A stretch of DNA of 64,000 nucleotides from Enterococcus lacertideformus. GTDB lineage: Bacteria; Bacillota; Bacilli; Lactobacillales; Enterococcaceae. Below are positions 44,589 through 54,124 of the stretch, in pieces (position 1 is the stretch's first letter; every line of letters starts with the position of its first letter). The stretch spans positions 310,001-374,000 of the forward strand of contig JADAKE010000016.1 in NCBI GenBank assembly GCA_015680865.1, in the 5' to 3' direction. The notes below the pieces were generated by a model. The model was not told where the DNA came from, ran no database searches, and saw nothing but the letters and a program-made list of their open reading frames with translations. The translations under genes and the position numbers were made by a program.

Positions 44589-45374
44589 TTAGCCTTTTCC
44601 ACCTTGAAAAGAAGGATAAAGCTTCATTCCACCATCAACAAATAATGTGATACCTGTAACATAGCTTGATTCATCAGAAGCTAACCAAGCAGCAGCCGCT
44701 GCTACCTCTTCAGTTTTTCCTACACGAGTCATAGGAATCATTTTTTCAATGATTTCTTTTTCTTTTGGATCATCAAATTTTTTAGCATTGATCGGGGTTT
44801 TGATGGCTCCAGGTCCAATACTGTTGATTAGAATATTTTCTGGTGCATATTCCATAGCTACCGTCTCAGTAAATAGTTTAACTCCACCTTTAGAAGCAGC
44901 ATAATGGGCAAACGTAGGCCAAGGGATTTGTTCATGAACAGAAGATATATTGATAATATTCCCCTTTGAATGATTTTCTTTAAAATAATTTAATGCTTTT
45001 TTCGTTCCTAAAAATACTCCAGTTAGATTTACATTTAATACTTTTTCCCAATCTTCTAACGTTAATTCGTGTGTTGGATGCTGCGTTTCCATTCCCGCGT
45101 TATTGACCCACACATCTAGTTTCCCAAATGATTCGATCGCTGCTTTTAATAAAGCAGCCATTCCTTTTTCGGTACTCACATCTGCCTTGATTGCTATTGC
45201 ATTGCCACCTGCTTTTTTGATACTTGTCACAGCTTCTTTTGCACCTTCTTCATCTGAATGATAATTAACGACAATATTCATTTTTTCTTCGCCAAAACGT
45301 TGACAGATTGCTTTTCCTATTCCTTTTGATCCACCTGTTACTATTGCTACTTTATTTTTTAGTTCTTTGTACAT
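44589..45374 (-). CDS. gdh: SDR-family glucose 1-dehydrogenase-like oxidoreductase
   Basis: A 261-residue short-chain dehydrogenase. NAD(P) motif TGGSKGIG (~14-21), NNAG (~91-94), catalytic Ser in NISSVHEQ (~144) and YAASKGG (Tyr ~158, Lys ~162). Close overall to bacterial glucose 1-dehydrogenases (FVDGGMKLYPSFQGGKG C-terminus), which make gluconolactone from glucose; the substrate is inferred. AAGAAAGGTGGAAGTCGA precedes the ATG. It stands alone with its own terminator at the right edge of the accessory island. Confidence 0.85.
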   Translation of the reverse strand: MYKELKNKVAIVTGGSKGIGKAICQRFGEEKMNIVVNYHSDEEGAKEAVTSIKKAGGNAIAIKADVSTEKGMAALLKAAIESFGKLDVWVNNAGMETQHPTHELTLEDWEKVLNVNLTGVFLGTKKALNYFKENHSKGNIINISSVHEQIPWPTFAHYAASKGGVKLFTETVAMEYAPENILINSIGPGAIKTPINAKKFDDPKEKEIIEKMIPMTRVGKTEEVAAAAAWLASDESSYVTGITLFVDGGMKLYPSFQGGKG

Positions 45375-45583
45375 TCGACTTCCACCTTTCTTGAGTTTTA
45401 ATCAAGTGTACAATAGATCCCAGTAATTTAGGCAAATGATACGCTCTCTTTTTTATAGTAATTGTAGACTTTCATTAAAAAATTTTCCTGAATTGATAAA
45501 AGTAAAGACTTCTACCTATATCTTCTATCAAATAATAGGTAAAGAGCATTACTTCTACCTTACTAAAAAAGGTATTTTAAACA

Positions 45584-46522
45584 TCAATATCTAAAATAAT
45601 CAGCTGTTGCTTTTTCATCTGCTTTTAACTGTTCAATTAGTGTTTCTACATTAGGAAACTTCACTTGTTCTCTCAAAAAATGATGCCAACGAATTTTTAC
45701 GTGTTCACCATAGATATCTTGGGCAAAATTTAAAATATATAACTCAACTGTTAGTTCGCGATCATCTCCAAAGGTGTCATTATGACCAATTGACCCCATT
45801 GCTTTGTACCAAGTTTCTCCCACTTTGATTTCAGCTACATATACTCCTTCTTTAGGAAGATGAACTGTACTTTTAACCTTAATATTTGCTGTAGGAAAGC
45901 CTAAAAGACGCCCACGGGCATCACCATGCACAACTACACCCTCAATTTCATAAGTTGCACCTAATAATCGTGTCGCTTCAGCCACATCTCCTTTATCTAA
46001 CAATTGACGAATACGAGTGGAACTGATTTTTTCTCCGCTATCTTCTTCCTTTTGCACGGTAATGACTTCAAATCTACCATTAGCGTATCTTGGTAAATGC
46101 TTGACATCGGCAATTTCTTTGGGACCATATGTATAGTCAAATCCAGATACTGCATATTTCGCATGAAACCCTACAATATATTGATCTACAAATTCTTGTG
46201 GTGCTAAATGAGAAAAAGAAGAAGTAACGTCAATCTCATATAGATAATCAACACCTAACGAAGCCATTTTCTTTTCTTTTTGCTCTAAAGTCGTCAAATA
46301 TTTTACTTGACTAGGATTAATTTTTTTAAATACGATCGAGGGATGTTGATTGAAAGTCATTAAGGCTAGTTTTAAACCTTCTTTTTCTGATATTTTTTTC
46401 CCCACATTGATTACTCGCTGATGACCTAAATGTACACCATCAAAAAATCCTAAAACTAGTACTACATCATCTTGTGGGATTTGAGTTTTCTGATAGGGAT
46501 GTCTAATTTTGATAATTTTCAT
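45584..46522 (-). CDS. ribF: bifunctional riboflavin kinase/FAD synthetase
   Basis: A 312-residue RibF that makes FMN and FAD. The adenylyltransferase half has GFFDGVHLGHQRVI (~26-39) and ISSTRIRQLL (~157-166). The kinase half has GDARGRLLGFPTANI (~186-200, with the PTAN motif) and a Glu-bearing strand in ELTVELYILNF. It follows truB by two bases. Confidence 0.96.
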   Translation of the reverse strand: MKIIKIRHPYQKTQIPQDDVVLVLGFFDGVHLGHQRVINVGKKISEKEGLKLALMTFNQHPSIVFKKINPSQVKYLTTLEQKEKKMASLGVDYLYEIDVTSSFSHLAPQEFVDQYIVGFHAKYAVSGFDYTYGPKEIADVKHLPRYANGRFEVITVQKEEDSGEKISSTRIRQLLDKGDVAEATRLLGATYEIEGVVVHGDARGRLLGFPTANIKVKSTVHLPKEGVYVAEIKVGETWYKAMGSIGHNDTFGDDRELTVELYILNFAQDIYGEHVKIRWHHFLREQVKFPNVETLIEQLKADEKATADYFRY

Positions 46523-46524
46523 TT

Positions 46525-47448
46525 TTATACCTCGTTTCTTAACACTTTACTTGGCTTTAATTTATTTTTTTCTTTAGGATTTGGTTGATAGATACTAACA
46601 ACTCTTCCCTGATAAAAGAGTGCAATCTCTTCATCAGGCATTTCTTCTAAGTTGAATACCTGATAATCTAATCGCATGCCATTTTTTACTTTTTCCCATA
46701 CTTGACTACTAATATCTACTCTTTTAAAGCATGTTACTCCAAATTCTAAAGGTAATAAACATTTTTCAAAATCTCCTGCAGCAACAGCCTCTGCCACTTG
46801 CTGCAAAGTAAGTGCTTGATCTTTTTGCATACCAGCGCTTACTGTTCGGGTCAAGTCAGACATATGTGCAGGGTATCCTAATTTTTTGCCAGTATCAACA
46901 GCAAGAGTTCTGACATAAGTTCCTTTTCCACAAGCGACTTCAAAACGCCATGATAGTAGACCTTGATTTTCATCCCAAAGAATCTCACTCGTTCTTTCAA
47001 AACGGTAGATTTCTGCTTTACGAATAGGCCGTGTGACTGTTTCATTATTTCTAGCATATTCATAGAGACGTTTCCCCTTTACTTTGACCGCAGAATACAT
47101 AGGTGGTATTTGGGTGATTTCACCTACAAAACTACGCATAGCCTCATCAATTTCTTCTTCGCTTAAGAATTTCTCAACTTTTTTACTTTCCACAAGCTCA
47201 CCCGATTTGTCTTCTGTCGTCGTACTAAAGCCTAAAGTAATCTCACCTTCATATACTTTTCCTGAATCCGTTAAGTATTCGATGACTTTTGTTGCTTTTC
47301 CAATACAAATTGGTAAAATTCCATCAACGTCTGGATCTAACGTACCTCCATGTCCGATTTTTTTCATATGTAATATTTTTCTTAATTTAAATACACAGTC
47401 ATGACTCGTCATCCCGCGTTCTTTCCACAAAGGTAATAATCCGTCCAT
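46525..47448 (-). CDS. truB: tRNA pseudouridine(55) synthase
   Basis: TruB makes pseudouridine 55 in the T arm of tRNA. The ATG at 47448 (after TTGGAGAAAGAGA) gives 307 residues starting MDGLLPLWKERGMTSHDCVF; the open frame upstream is non-coding. The catalytic Asp is in GHGGTLDPDVDGILPICIGKAT (Asp ~38), and GTYVRTLAVDTGKKLG (~176-191) is the second motif. Forms an operon with ribF. Normally rbfA is directly upstream; here 1.5 kb of extra DNA separates them. Confidence 0.96.
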   Translation of the reverse strand: MDGLLPLWKERGMTSHDCVFKLRKILHMKKIGHGGTLDPDVDGILPICIGKATKVIEYLTDSGKVYEGEITLGFSTTTEDKSGELVESKKVEKFLSEEEIDEAMRSFVGEITQIPPMYSAVKVKGKRLYEYARNNETVTRPIRKAEIYRFERTSEILWDENQGLLSWRFEVACGKGTYVRTLAVDTGKKLGYPAHMSDLTRTVSAGMQKDQALTLQQVAEAVAAGDFEKCLLPLEFGVTCFKRVDISSQVWEKVKNGMRLDYQVFNLEEMPDEEIALFYQGRVVSIYQPNPKEKNKLKPSKVLRNEV

Positions 47449-47627
47449 TCTCTTTCTCCAATCATATAAATTCTCAACTGTGTAATTATAACACAACGAA
47501 TGAAAATACTGACGACTTTGATCTTTTTCTCTACGGTTTTTATCATTCAGCAATAAATTTGTAATAAAACTTCACAACTATGTAAATAGATCGTGTGTTA
47601 TCCTCTTATGCAAAGGAGGGAATGACT

Positions 47628-47687
47628 ATGGAAAATCTTTTCTTTGCACCCTTTTATTGGTTATATAAGCTCTTGTCTGGTAAATAG
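47628..47687 (+). CDS. 19-residue hydrophobic peptide with a strong ribosome site
   Basis: CAAAGGAGGGAATGACT, an ideal Shine-Dalgarno, precedes ATG, and the frame reads MENLFFAPFYWLYKLLSGK before TAG. The peptide is amphipathic or membrane-seeking (Phe/Trp/Tyr/Leu core, Lys end). It lies alone on the plus strand, divergent from truB, and is followed ~55 bases later by a perfect hairpin. It may be a membrane peptide, signalling peptide or type I toxin-like product. I do not recognise it. Confidence 0.5.
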   Translation: MENLFFAPFYWLYKLLSGK

Positions 47688-47740
47688 ACAACAGCCTTCT
47701 TCCCCAAAACGAGGTCAGAATAACATGGCAAACCTCAAGA

Positions 47741-47795
47741 AATAAGCCAGTATTCACAAAAAGTTGAAAAAAATTTTTGTGAATGCTGGCTTATT
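47741..47795. terminator. palindrome after the small peptide (palindrome family, copy 7)
   Basis: AATAAGCCAGTATTCACAAA...TTTGTGAATGCTGGCTTATT forms a 22-base stem around GTTGAAAAAAA. It can end the transcript of the small peptide. Nothing else is visible from 47796 to 47982. Confidence 0.7.
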
Positions 47796-47982
47796 TTCCG
47801 AAGAGATTACTCCTGTTTCTATCGTTTATTCAATTTTAGAGGAAAAATATCTGCTTTTATTTCAAGTTTGTTTATTAAAAAAATGGTTATCCTTCTAATC
47901 AGTATTCAAAGTTCGATTAACTAGTAAAAAAACTATTTCACATTTAAATATAGTTAGGATGAGCCACACCTCAAACAAAAAA

Positions 47983-48539
47983 TTAGCGATTGTGTCCTTG
48001 ATTTACTTGAACTTTTCTTTCTTGAGATGACTTTCCACTATTTGTTACACTATGCTCTTTTACTGTAGCGAATGTTTTTTCTTGAACCTTCTTTATTCGT
48101 TTGTTCATTTGTTTTTTATCACTATACAATAACTGAATGCTCTTTAATTTATTTTTAACATTTTTACAAGAAGCTTTTTCTTCCATATAATTTTCTAACT
48201 CATCTACTTTGTTTATTAAATAGTCAATTTATGCTTTTCTCTTTTTAATCTCAAGTTTTAGCTCTTCATGATTTAATTGAGAGGGAAGCTGATCCTGCAT
48301 TAGAATTTCCATATATTTTACTACTGCTTTTCCTGATTCATTGCTTAATTCATTTATTTTTTCCGTATTGTTAAGAGATTCTTTTGAAAACTTCTTATCT
48401 GCTATCCCACTACGTATTAATAATTTTAAAAAAATTCCATCTGAAACCCTTTGATTTCTTCGTCGTTCCGAAATTTCTTATAATCCCTAGCTATTAGAAT
48501 TTCTAAATACTTCTAAGACTGCTCATCAAGTCTGTCCAT
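47983..48539 (-). pseudogene. decayed coiled-coil protein gene
   Basis: A ribosome site AAAGGAGAAGTAAAA and ATG at 48539 open MDRLDEQS and then a stop; shifted frames continue (KKFSKESLNNTEKINELSNE, KYMEILMQDQLPSQLNHEEL) until an in-frame stop and IDYLINKVDELENY. The frame 47983-48186 then reads MEEKASCKNVKNKLKSIQLL...NQGHNR. Together: a ~185-residue Lys/Glu-rich coiled coil with several lesions. Not recognised; possibly of plasmid or phage origin. It separates rbfA from truB. Confidence 0.55.
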
Positions 48540-48896
48540 TTTTACTTCTCCTTTATAATATACTAACTTTAGTTCTTGCTAAACTTTAAAAATTACTATT
48601 TTCTTTTTCTGTTTAAAAATTGGGGTATTACGAAAATAACGTTGTACCAGAAATAATAATTAAATATTTTTAATTTTATATTTCGTTTTAGTCAATTTTC
48701 TTCTTTTTTATGTTAAGTTTTGCCTTTTGAATATGTAAAAATTATATTTTGTTTCACTTTTTATATTGGAAATCATTTCAAGATTCAAGCTAGTTGATTA
48801 ACTTTTATTATTTGAAATTCCTTACTCGTTACTTCTAATTGAAAGCATCCGTTCAATAAATAAGAAATTGCTGTTGACCTATCAATGACTAATAAA

Positions 48897-48947
48897 AAAC
48901 AATCGACTATACTCCTTGCATACACAAAGATTATAGTTGATCGTCTT
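48897..48947 (-). terminator. terminator after rbfA
   Basis: On the minus strand CGATCAACTATAAT...AGTATAGTCGATTG then TTTTTT, ending at the rbfA stop region. The gap 48540-48896 is AT-rich with nothing visible. Confidence 0.55.
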
Positions 48948-49294
48948 TATTCTTTATTCAAATTACGTAACAATTCATCAATATGGTTCCCATAACCAAC
49001 AGATTCATCTAACTCAAAAGTCAATTCAGGCGTTTTATAGATGCTTAAGTTGTGTCCTAACTCTCGGCGAATCAATCCACTTGCTTTTGCCAAACCTTCT
49101 TTTGCTTTTTTCTTATCAGATGCTAAATCAGAAAGGATACTATAATAAATGGTAGCTTGTTGTAGATCGCCAGTGACGTGTACATCTGTGATCGTTACAT
49201 TTTCGACACGTGGGTCACGGAATTTTTTACGTAAGATATCGTTGACTTCTTTTAGAATTTCTTGACCGACTCGGCGGTCTCGATAGTTTGCCAT
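48947..49294 (-). CDS. rbfA: 30S ribosome-binding factor A
   Basis: The ATG at 49294, after AAGGAGGCCGCTCAAT, gives 115 residues of a KH-type small-subunit assembly factor: [21 protein letters not shown], then [21 protein letters not shown] and [17 protein letters not shown]. It follows infB by 20 bases and ends the nusA operon here. Confidence 0.95.
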   Translation of the reverse strand: MANYRDRRVGQEILKEVNDILRKKFRDPRVENVTITDVHVTGDLQQATIYYSILSDLASDKKKAKEGLAKASGLIRRELGHNLSIYKTPELTFELDESVGYGNHIDELLRNLNKE

Positions 49295-49314
49295 ATTGAG
49301 CGGCCTCCTTAACA

Positions 49315-51660
49315 TTAATTGTTTTTGACTTCTTCCATGATAAAGCCTTCAATTACATCATCAACCTTGACGTCATTGAATTTATCAATCATTGCCCCAC
49401 ATTCATAACCCATTTTAACTTCTTTCACATCATCCTTGAATCGTTTCAAGCTAGCAAGTTGTCCTTCATAAATGACAATACCATCACATATGACACGAAC
49501 ACCACTATCTCGACGAATGAAGCCTTCAGTTACATAAGCTCCTGCAATCGTTCCAACTTTCGATACTTTAAAGGTTTCACGAACAATCATTTGACCAGTA
49601 ATTTTTTCCTCAAATTCTGGATCAAGCATTCCTTTCATCGCTGTTTCGATTTCTTCGATTGCTTTATAAATGATACGGTGTAAACGAATATCTACTTCCT
49701 CATGATCTGCTTGAATTTTGGCTTGTGGTGTTGGACGAACGTTAAACCCAATGATAATCGCATTACTTGCAGCTGCTAATGTAACATCACTTTCATTGAT
49801 TGCACCGACTGCTGAATGGACGATTTTCACTCTCACACCTTCCACATCGATTTTCTTCAATGAAGCAGCTAATGCTTCAGCAGAACCTTGCACATCTGCT
49901 TTAATAATCACGTTAACTTCTTTCAATTCGCCTTCTTTTAAACTTTCAAATAAATTATCTAATGTCACGCGGCTATTTATCGCACGATGTTCTAATAATG
50001 CACGTTTTGCACGTTCTTCACCAGCTGCACGAGCAGTTTTTTCATCTTCAAAGACAACAAAGCGATCACCTGCTTGGGGAACATCATTTAATCCAGTAAT
50101 TTCAACTGGAGTAGCTGGCCCTGCAACTTTCTCACGACGACCTATATCATTGACCATCACACGAACACGTCCGTAGGTATTTCCTACCACAATAGGGTCT
50201 CCTACATTTAAACTGCCCTGTTGAACAAGTAAAGTCGTCACAGGTCCCTTCCCTTTGTCTAAACGAGCTTCAATCACCGTACCAATAGCACGTTGTTTAG
50301 GATCTGCTTTTAAATCTTCCACTTCTGCCACTAATAAAATCATTTCTAGTAATTCATCAATGTTTTGTCCGAATTTAGCAGAAATTTCAACGAAGATTGT
50401 TTCACCACCCCATGATTCTGGAATTAATTCATACTCACTTAATTCTTGCATGACATGTTGTGGATTAGCGCCAGGTTTATCGATTTTATTGACGGCAACA
50501 ATGATCGGTACACCCGCAGCTTTTGCATGATCGATTGCTTCAACCGTTTGTGGCATTACACCATCGTCAGCAGCAACTACCAAAATAGTGATATCGGTGA
50601 TACTTGCTCCACGTGCACGCATACTTGTAAATGCAGCATGCCCTGGGGTATCCAAGAAAGTTATCGGTTTGCCATCAATATCGATTTGATAAGCCCCGAT
50701 ATGCTGAGTGATCCCACCTGCTTCTCCACTTGTAACACGTGAATGGCGTAATGTATCAAGTAACGTTGTTTTACCGTGACCCACATGTCCCATAATTGTT
50801 ACTACCGGTGGACGTGAAACTAAGTTATCTGGATTTAATTCTTCTGGTTCAAAGAACTTATCAATGTCTGCTATATCTACTTGTATTTTTTCTTGAGGTT
50901 CCATGCCATAGTCAGCGGCTAATAATTCGATTGTGTCTTTATCCAACGCTTGGTTTTGATTAACCATCACGCCTAGCATAAATAATTTTTTAATGATTTC
51001 AGCTGGTTCACGATGGATTTTTTTCGCAATATCTGCTACGTTCATACCTTCAGTATATTCTAATACTTCAGGCAACTCACGGAATTTACGTGGCGGAACT
51101 GCAGGTTTATTTGATGTTTGTTGTTTGCCTTTTTTATTAAAACGATTACGGTTATTATTGTTAAATTTTCCGCGATTGTTATTGTTATTACGATTTTGGT
51201 TATTGCCTTGTGTTGAACCTGAACGATTTTGATTTCCGCCTTGTGCTTTTACTTGACGGGTCTGATTTCCACCTTGTGTTGTTGCTGGTCGATTTTGATT
51301 ATTACTGCTTCCGTTATTACTTTGGTTTTGATTCGTTGATTGTTTTTTTTCTTGATTCACTTGACCGCTCCCTTGACCGCGATCTTGATAGTTGCGGTTA
51401 TTTTTTTGTTGTTTTGATTTTGTTTCTTGTTTTTTTTGTTCGTTTGGCTGTTTGCTGGCTGGTTTTTGGCTTGCTTGCTGTGCTGAGTTTTTGTTCGACT
51501 GTGTATGTTTAAAAGCTTGCTGCAATTTTTTTTCGTCACCATCTGTGATAGCCCCCATATGGTTCTTCACATTAATACCAAGTTGCTGTGCTTTTTCCAC
51601 AATGTCTTTACTAGGCTTATTTAATTCTTTTGCTAGTTCATAAATTCGTTTATTGCTCAT
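49315..51660 (-). CDS. infB: translation initiation factor IF-2
   Basis: A 781-residue IF-2. The short N-terminal IF2N domain ([20 protein letters not shown]) is followed by a ~150-residue Asn/Gln/Lys-rich low-complexity linker (~50-195), a second IF2N unit ([21 protein letters not shown]) and the GTPase G domain with [12 protein letters not shown] (~292-303), [18 protein letters not shown]-terminal domains complete it. Unusually Asn-rich linker, probably disordered. In the rimP-nusA-ylxRQ-infB-rbfA operon. Confidence 0.97.
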   Translation of the reverse strand: MSNKRIYELAKELNKPSKDIVEKAQQLGINVKNHMGAITDGDEKKLQQAFKHTQSNKNSAQQASQKPASKQPNEQKKQETKSKQQKNNRNYQDRGQGSGQVNQEKKQSTNQNQSNNGSSNNQNRPATTQGGNQTRQVKAQGGNQNRSGSTQGNNQNRNNNNNRGKFNNNNRNRFNKKGKQQTSNKPAVPPRKFRELPEVLEYTEGMNVADIAKKIHREPAEIIKKLFMLGVMVNQNQALDKDTIELLAADYGMEPQEKIQVDIADIDKFFEPEELNPDNLVSRPPVVTIMGHVGHGKTTLLDTLRHSRVTSGEAGGITQHIGAYQIDIDGKPITFLDTPGHAAFTSMRARGASITDITILVVAADDGVMPQTVEAIDHAKAAGVPIIVAVNKIDKPGANPQHVMQELSEYELIPESWGGETIFVEISAKFGQNIDELLEMILLVAEVEDLKADPKQRAIGTVIEARLDKGKGPVTTLLVQQGSLNVGDPIVVGNTYGRVRVMVNDIGRREKVAGPATPVEITGLNDVPQAGDRFVVFEDEKTARAAGEERAKRALLEHRAINSRVTLDNLFESLKEGELKEVNVIIKADVQGSAEALAASLKKIDVEGVRVKIVHSAVGAINESDVTLAAASNAIIIGFNVRPTPQAKIQADHEEVDIRLHRIIYKAIEEIETAMKGMLDPEFEEKITGQMIVRETFKVSKVGTIAGAYVTEGFIRRDSGVRVICDGIVIYEGQLASLKRFKDDVKEVKMGYECGAMIDKFNDVKVDDVIEGFIMEEVKNN

Positions 51661-51672
51661 GCAATCACCTTC

Positions 51673-51984
51673 CTAACCTTCAATTAGCTCCTTGGTTTTC
51701 TTCGCAAAGCCGTTATCCACGATTCCCAATACTTTGCGAGGTCTTCCAATCATCTGCGCGATTTCCGCTTCAGAAAATAGCTCAAAGCAAGGAACTTCAT
51801 AATATGAACTCTTATCTTTTATCTTTTTCTTCGTATTCTCGCTTGCATCGCTTGCTACAAATACGATTTTCGCTTTATTTTTACGAATATCTGCAATGGT
51901 CAACTCCTCGCCGGTAATCAATTTACCTGCACGCATCGCTAATCCAATGAGATTCATGGCTTTTTGCCGATTGACATTATTCAT
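51673..51984 (-). CDS. ylxQ: L7Ae-family ribosomal/RNA-binding protein YlxQ
   Basis: A 103-residue L7Ae-fold protein that binds kink-turn RNA in this family. Motifs: MNLIGLAMRAGKLITGEELT and IVFVASDASENTKKKI. ATG overlaps the ylxR end by four bases; infB follows after 12 bases. Confidence 0.9.
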   Translation of the reverse strand: MNNVNRQKAMNLIGLAMRAGKLITGEELTIADIRKNKAKIVFVASDASENTKKKIKDKSSYYEVPCFELFSEAEIAQMIGRPRKVLGIVDNGFAKKTKELIEG

Positions 51985-52274
51985 TTACCAAATAACTCTT
52001 TTCGTGCTTTCTGATGGGTAACATAGTCTAATAATTCTTGATAAAATTCATCTGTCAAAGTTGTTTCCAATACCCGATCTAGAATTTTCTTATCCCAAGC
52101 TTGTTGTACTTCATCTGGCTCAAGTGAGACATACGCGCCACGGCCTGGCATCTTCCCAGTAGGATCAATCGATATTTCCCCTTCTTTAGAACGAGTAATT
52201 CGAATCATCTCTTTTTTGGGTTTCATTTCACCTGAAACCACAGATTTGCGTAAAGGGATCTTCCTTTGTTTCAT
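51981..52274 (-). CDS. ylxR: YlxR family nucleic-acid-binding protein (RNase P modulator RnpM)
   Basis: A 97-residue DUF448 protein: RKIPLRKSVVSGEMKPKKEM (usually R-x-C-V-x-C here; the Cys pair is replaced by RKSVVSG) and GRGAYVSLEPDEVQQAW. In Firmicutes it has been described as an RNase P-binding protein. Between nusA and ylxQ as usual. Confidence 0.9.
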   Translation of the reverse strand: MKQRKIPLRKSVVSGEMKPKKEMIRITRSKEGEISIDPTGKMPGRGAYVSLEPDEVQQAWDKKILDRVLETTLTDEFYQELLDYVTHQKARKELFGK

Positions 52275-52297
52275 CTTTTTGCCTCCTAAGCTTTTAG

Positions 52298-53485
52298 TTA
52301 AGCTTCTTGATCTGTATCTTCAAACTTCTCATCATTGAACGCAATTGTTTCATATTCATCATCTGTTAAATCTGATTGCACGATTACTTCATCATGTGCA
52401 ACTGCTGTTAATTCTTCTGATTGCTTTTGCGCTTGTTTTTCATAATAATCAGCCATATCTGATTCAGACTTGATATCAATTTTGTGGTTTGTCAATTTTG
52501 CAGCTAAGCGAGCATTTTGGCCACGTTTACCAATTGCTAATGATAACTGATAGTCAGGCACCACTACCGTACAAGCTTTTGAGTTTTCTCCATCAAAAAT
52601 AACATCAATGACTTGTGCTGGATTCAACGCATTTGTAATAAAGACCGCTGGATCTTCATCCCACTCAACGATGTCCATGTTTTCGCCTTTTAATTCATTA
52701 ACGATTGCTTGAACACGTTGTCCTTTAGGTCCTACACAAGTTCCAACAGCATCTATATTTTCATCATTTGAGCGAACTGCCACTTTCGAACGGTCACCGG
52801 CTTCTCTGGCTACACTTACGATTTCGATAATTCCATCATATACTTCTGGTACTTCTTGTTCAAATAAGCGACGTAAAAGATCTGGATGACTACGACTAAC
52901 AAAGACTTGTGGTCCTTTTGAAGTATTTTCTACACGAGAGACATACACTTTGATACGATCGTGCGGTTGGTAAAATTCATTTGGCATTTGGTCTTGTTTT
53001 GACAAAACAGCCTCGATTTTCCCGAGATTCACGTAGATGTAACGTTTGTCTTGACGCTCAACTATTCCTTGCATGATATCTTTTTCGTATGCACTAAATT
53101 CATTGTAAATAATTGTTCTTTCAGCTTCTCTTACACGTTGTAAAATCACTTGTTTTGCTGTTTGTGCAGCGATTCGTCCAAAATCTTTTGGGGTCACTTC
53201 AAAACGGATGGTATCTCCGATCTCATAAGCTGGATTAATTAAAAGAGCATCTTTTAACGAAACTTCTAATTGTGAATCCATGACCTCTTCCGTTACTTCT
53301 TTTACTGCATAAACGTGAATTTTTCCTTTTTTTTGGTCAAATTCTACTTCTACGTTTTGTGCTTGTCCATAATGACGTTTATATGCAGAAACTAAAGCTG
53401 CTTCTAAGGCATCAATTACGATTTCTTTTGAAATTCCCTTTTCAGCTTCTAAGGCATCTAATGCGTTAAGCATTTCTTTACTCAT
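52298..53485 (-). CDS. nusA: transcription termination/antitermination factor NusA
   Basis: A 395-residue NusA: N-terminal RNA polymerase-binding domain (MSKEMLNALDALEAEKGIS), S1 domain (IMQGIVERQDKRYIYVNLG, ~135-153) and two KH domains (EAGDRSKVAVRS; GKRGQNARLAAKLT, ~325-338). The C-terminal ~50 residues are acidic, without AR repeats, as in Gram-positives. 23 bases after rimP. Confidence 0.97.
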   Translation of the reverse strand: MSKEMLNALDALEAEKGISKEIVIDALEAALVSAYKRHYGQAQNVEVEFDQKKGKIHVYAVKEVTEEVMDSQLEVSLKDALLINPAYEIGDTIRFEVTPKDFGRIAAQTAKQVILQRVREAERTIIYNEFSAYEKDIMQGIVERQDKRYIYVNLGKIEAVLSKQDQMPNEFYQPHDRIKVYVSRVENTSKGPQVFVSRSHPDLLRRLFEQEVPEVYDGIIEIVSVAREAGDRSKVAVRSNDENIDAVGTCVGPKGQRVQAIVNELKGENMDIVEWDEDPAVFITNALNPAQVIDVIFDGENSKACTVVVPDYQLSLAIGKRGQNARLAAKLTNHKIDIKSESDMADYYEKQAQKQSEELTAVAHDEVIVQSDLTDDEYETIAFNDEKFEDTDQEA

Positions 53486-53507
53486 TATTCTGTTTTCCTC
53501 TCCGTGA

Positions 53508-53981
53508 TTAAAATTGGATTGCTAAGCGAGCTTTAGCAATGTTTTTTCGTTTAAGAACCAACTCTTTTTCCCGTGTTTTGATGCGTATTTTCAATATAAG
53601 CTGTTCAGCATCAAACGATTGAAGAAATCCTTCATATTGTTTTTCTCCATCAACTGGTTGATAAAGAGATACATGGATGTACTCTCCTAGTGCTTTTTCA
53701 TAATCTTTTTCTTTCTTTATTGGTCGTTCTGCTCCAGGAGACGACACCTCTAGAAAATAAGCTTGTGGAATAGGATCTGGATCAGCAAGATCAAGTTTTT
53801 CACTAAGTTTTTCACTCACCCACGCGCATTCCTCAATATCAATACCGCCATCCTTGTCAATGAATACTCTTAAGAACCAACTTTTGCCTTCTTTCACAAA
53901 TTCTACTTCTACAAGTTCAAAATTTTGTTCATCTAAAATCGGAGTCACCATTTCTGTGACTGTTTCAACGACGCTACTCAA
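53508..53981 (-). CDS. rimP: ribosome maturation factor RimP
   Basis: A 157-residue RimP for 30S assembly: [21 protein letters not shown] (begins ~22), [20 protein letters not shown] and [14 protein letters not shown] (~82-95). First gene of the nusA operon; GGAGGCGAAATTTTTG leads to the ATG. Confidence 0.95.
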   Translation of the reverse strand: MSSVVETVTEMVTPILDEQNFELVEVEFVKEGKSWFLRVFIDKDGGIDIEECAWVSEKLSEKLDLADPDPIPQAYFLEVSSPGAERPIKKEKDYEKALGEYIHVSLYQPVDGEKQYEGFLQSFDAEQLILKIRIKTREKELVLKRKNIAKARLAIQF

Positions 53982-54022
53982 AAATTTCGCCTCCTTAAAA
54001 TTGGATACGTAATTCCATTAAA

Positions 54023-54056
54023 AAGAGTGAGCGAAAATTCCGCTCACTCACAGTTA
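54023..54056 (-). terminator. terminator after polC
   Basis: On the minus strand GAGTGAGCGGAA/TTTTCGCTCACTC then TTTTT, between polC (stop 54125) and rimP. Confidence 0.75.
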
Positions 54057-54124
54057 GTATCATTACCTATAAGTAACTATATCATATCACGCTTAAAATG
54101 ACAAGCATTCACGCCAATTATCGG

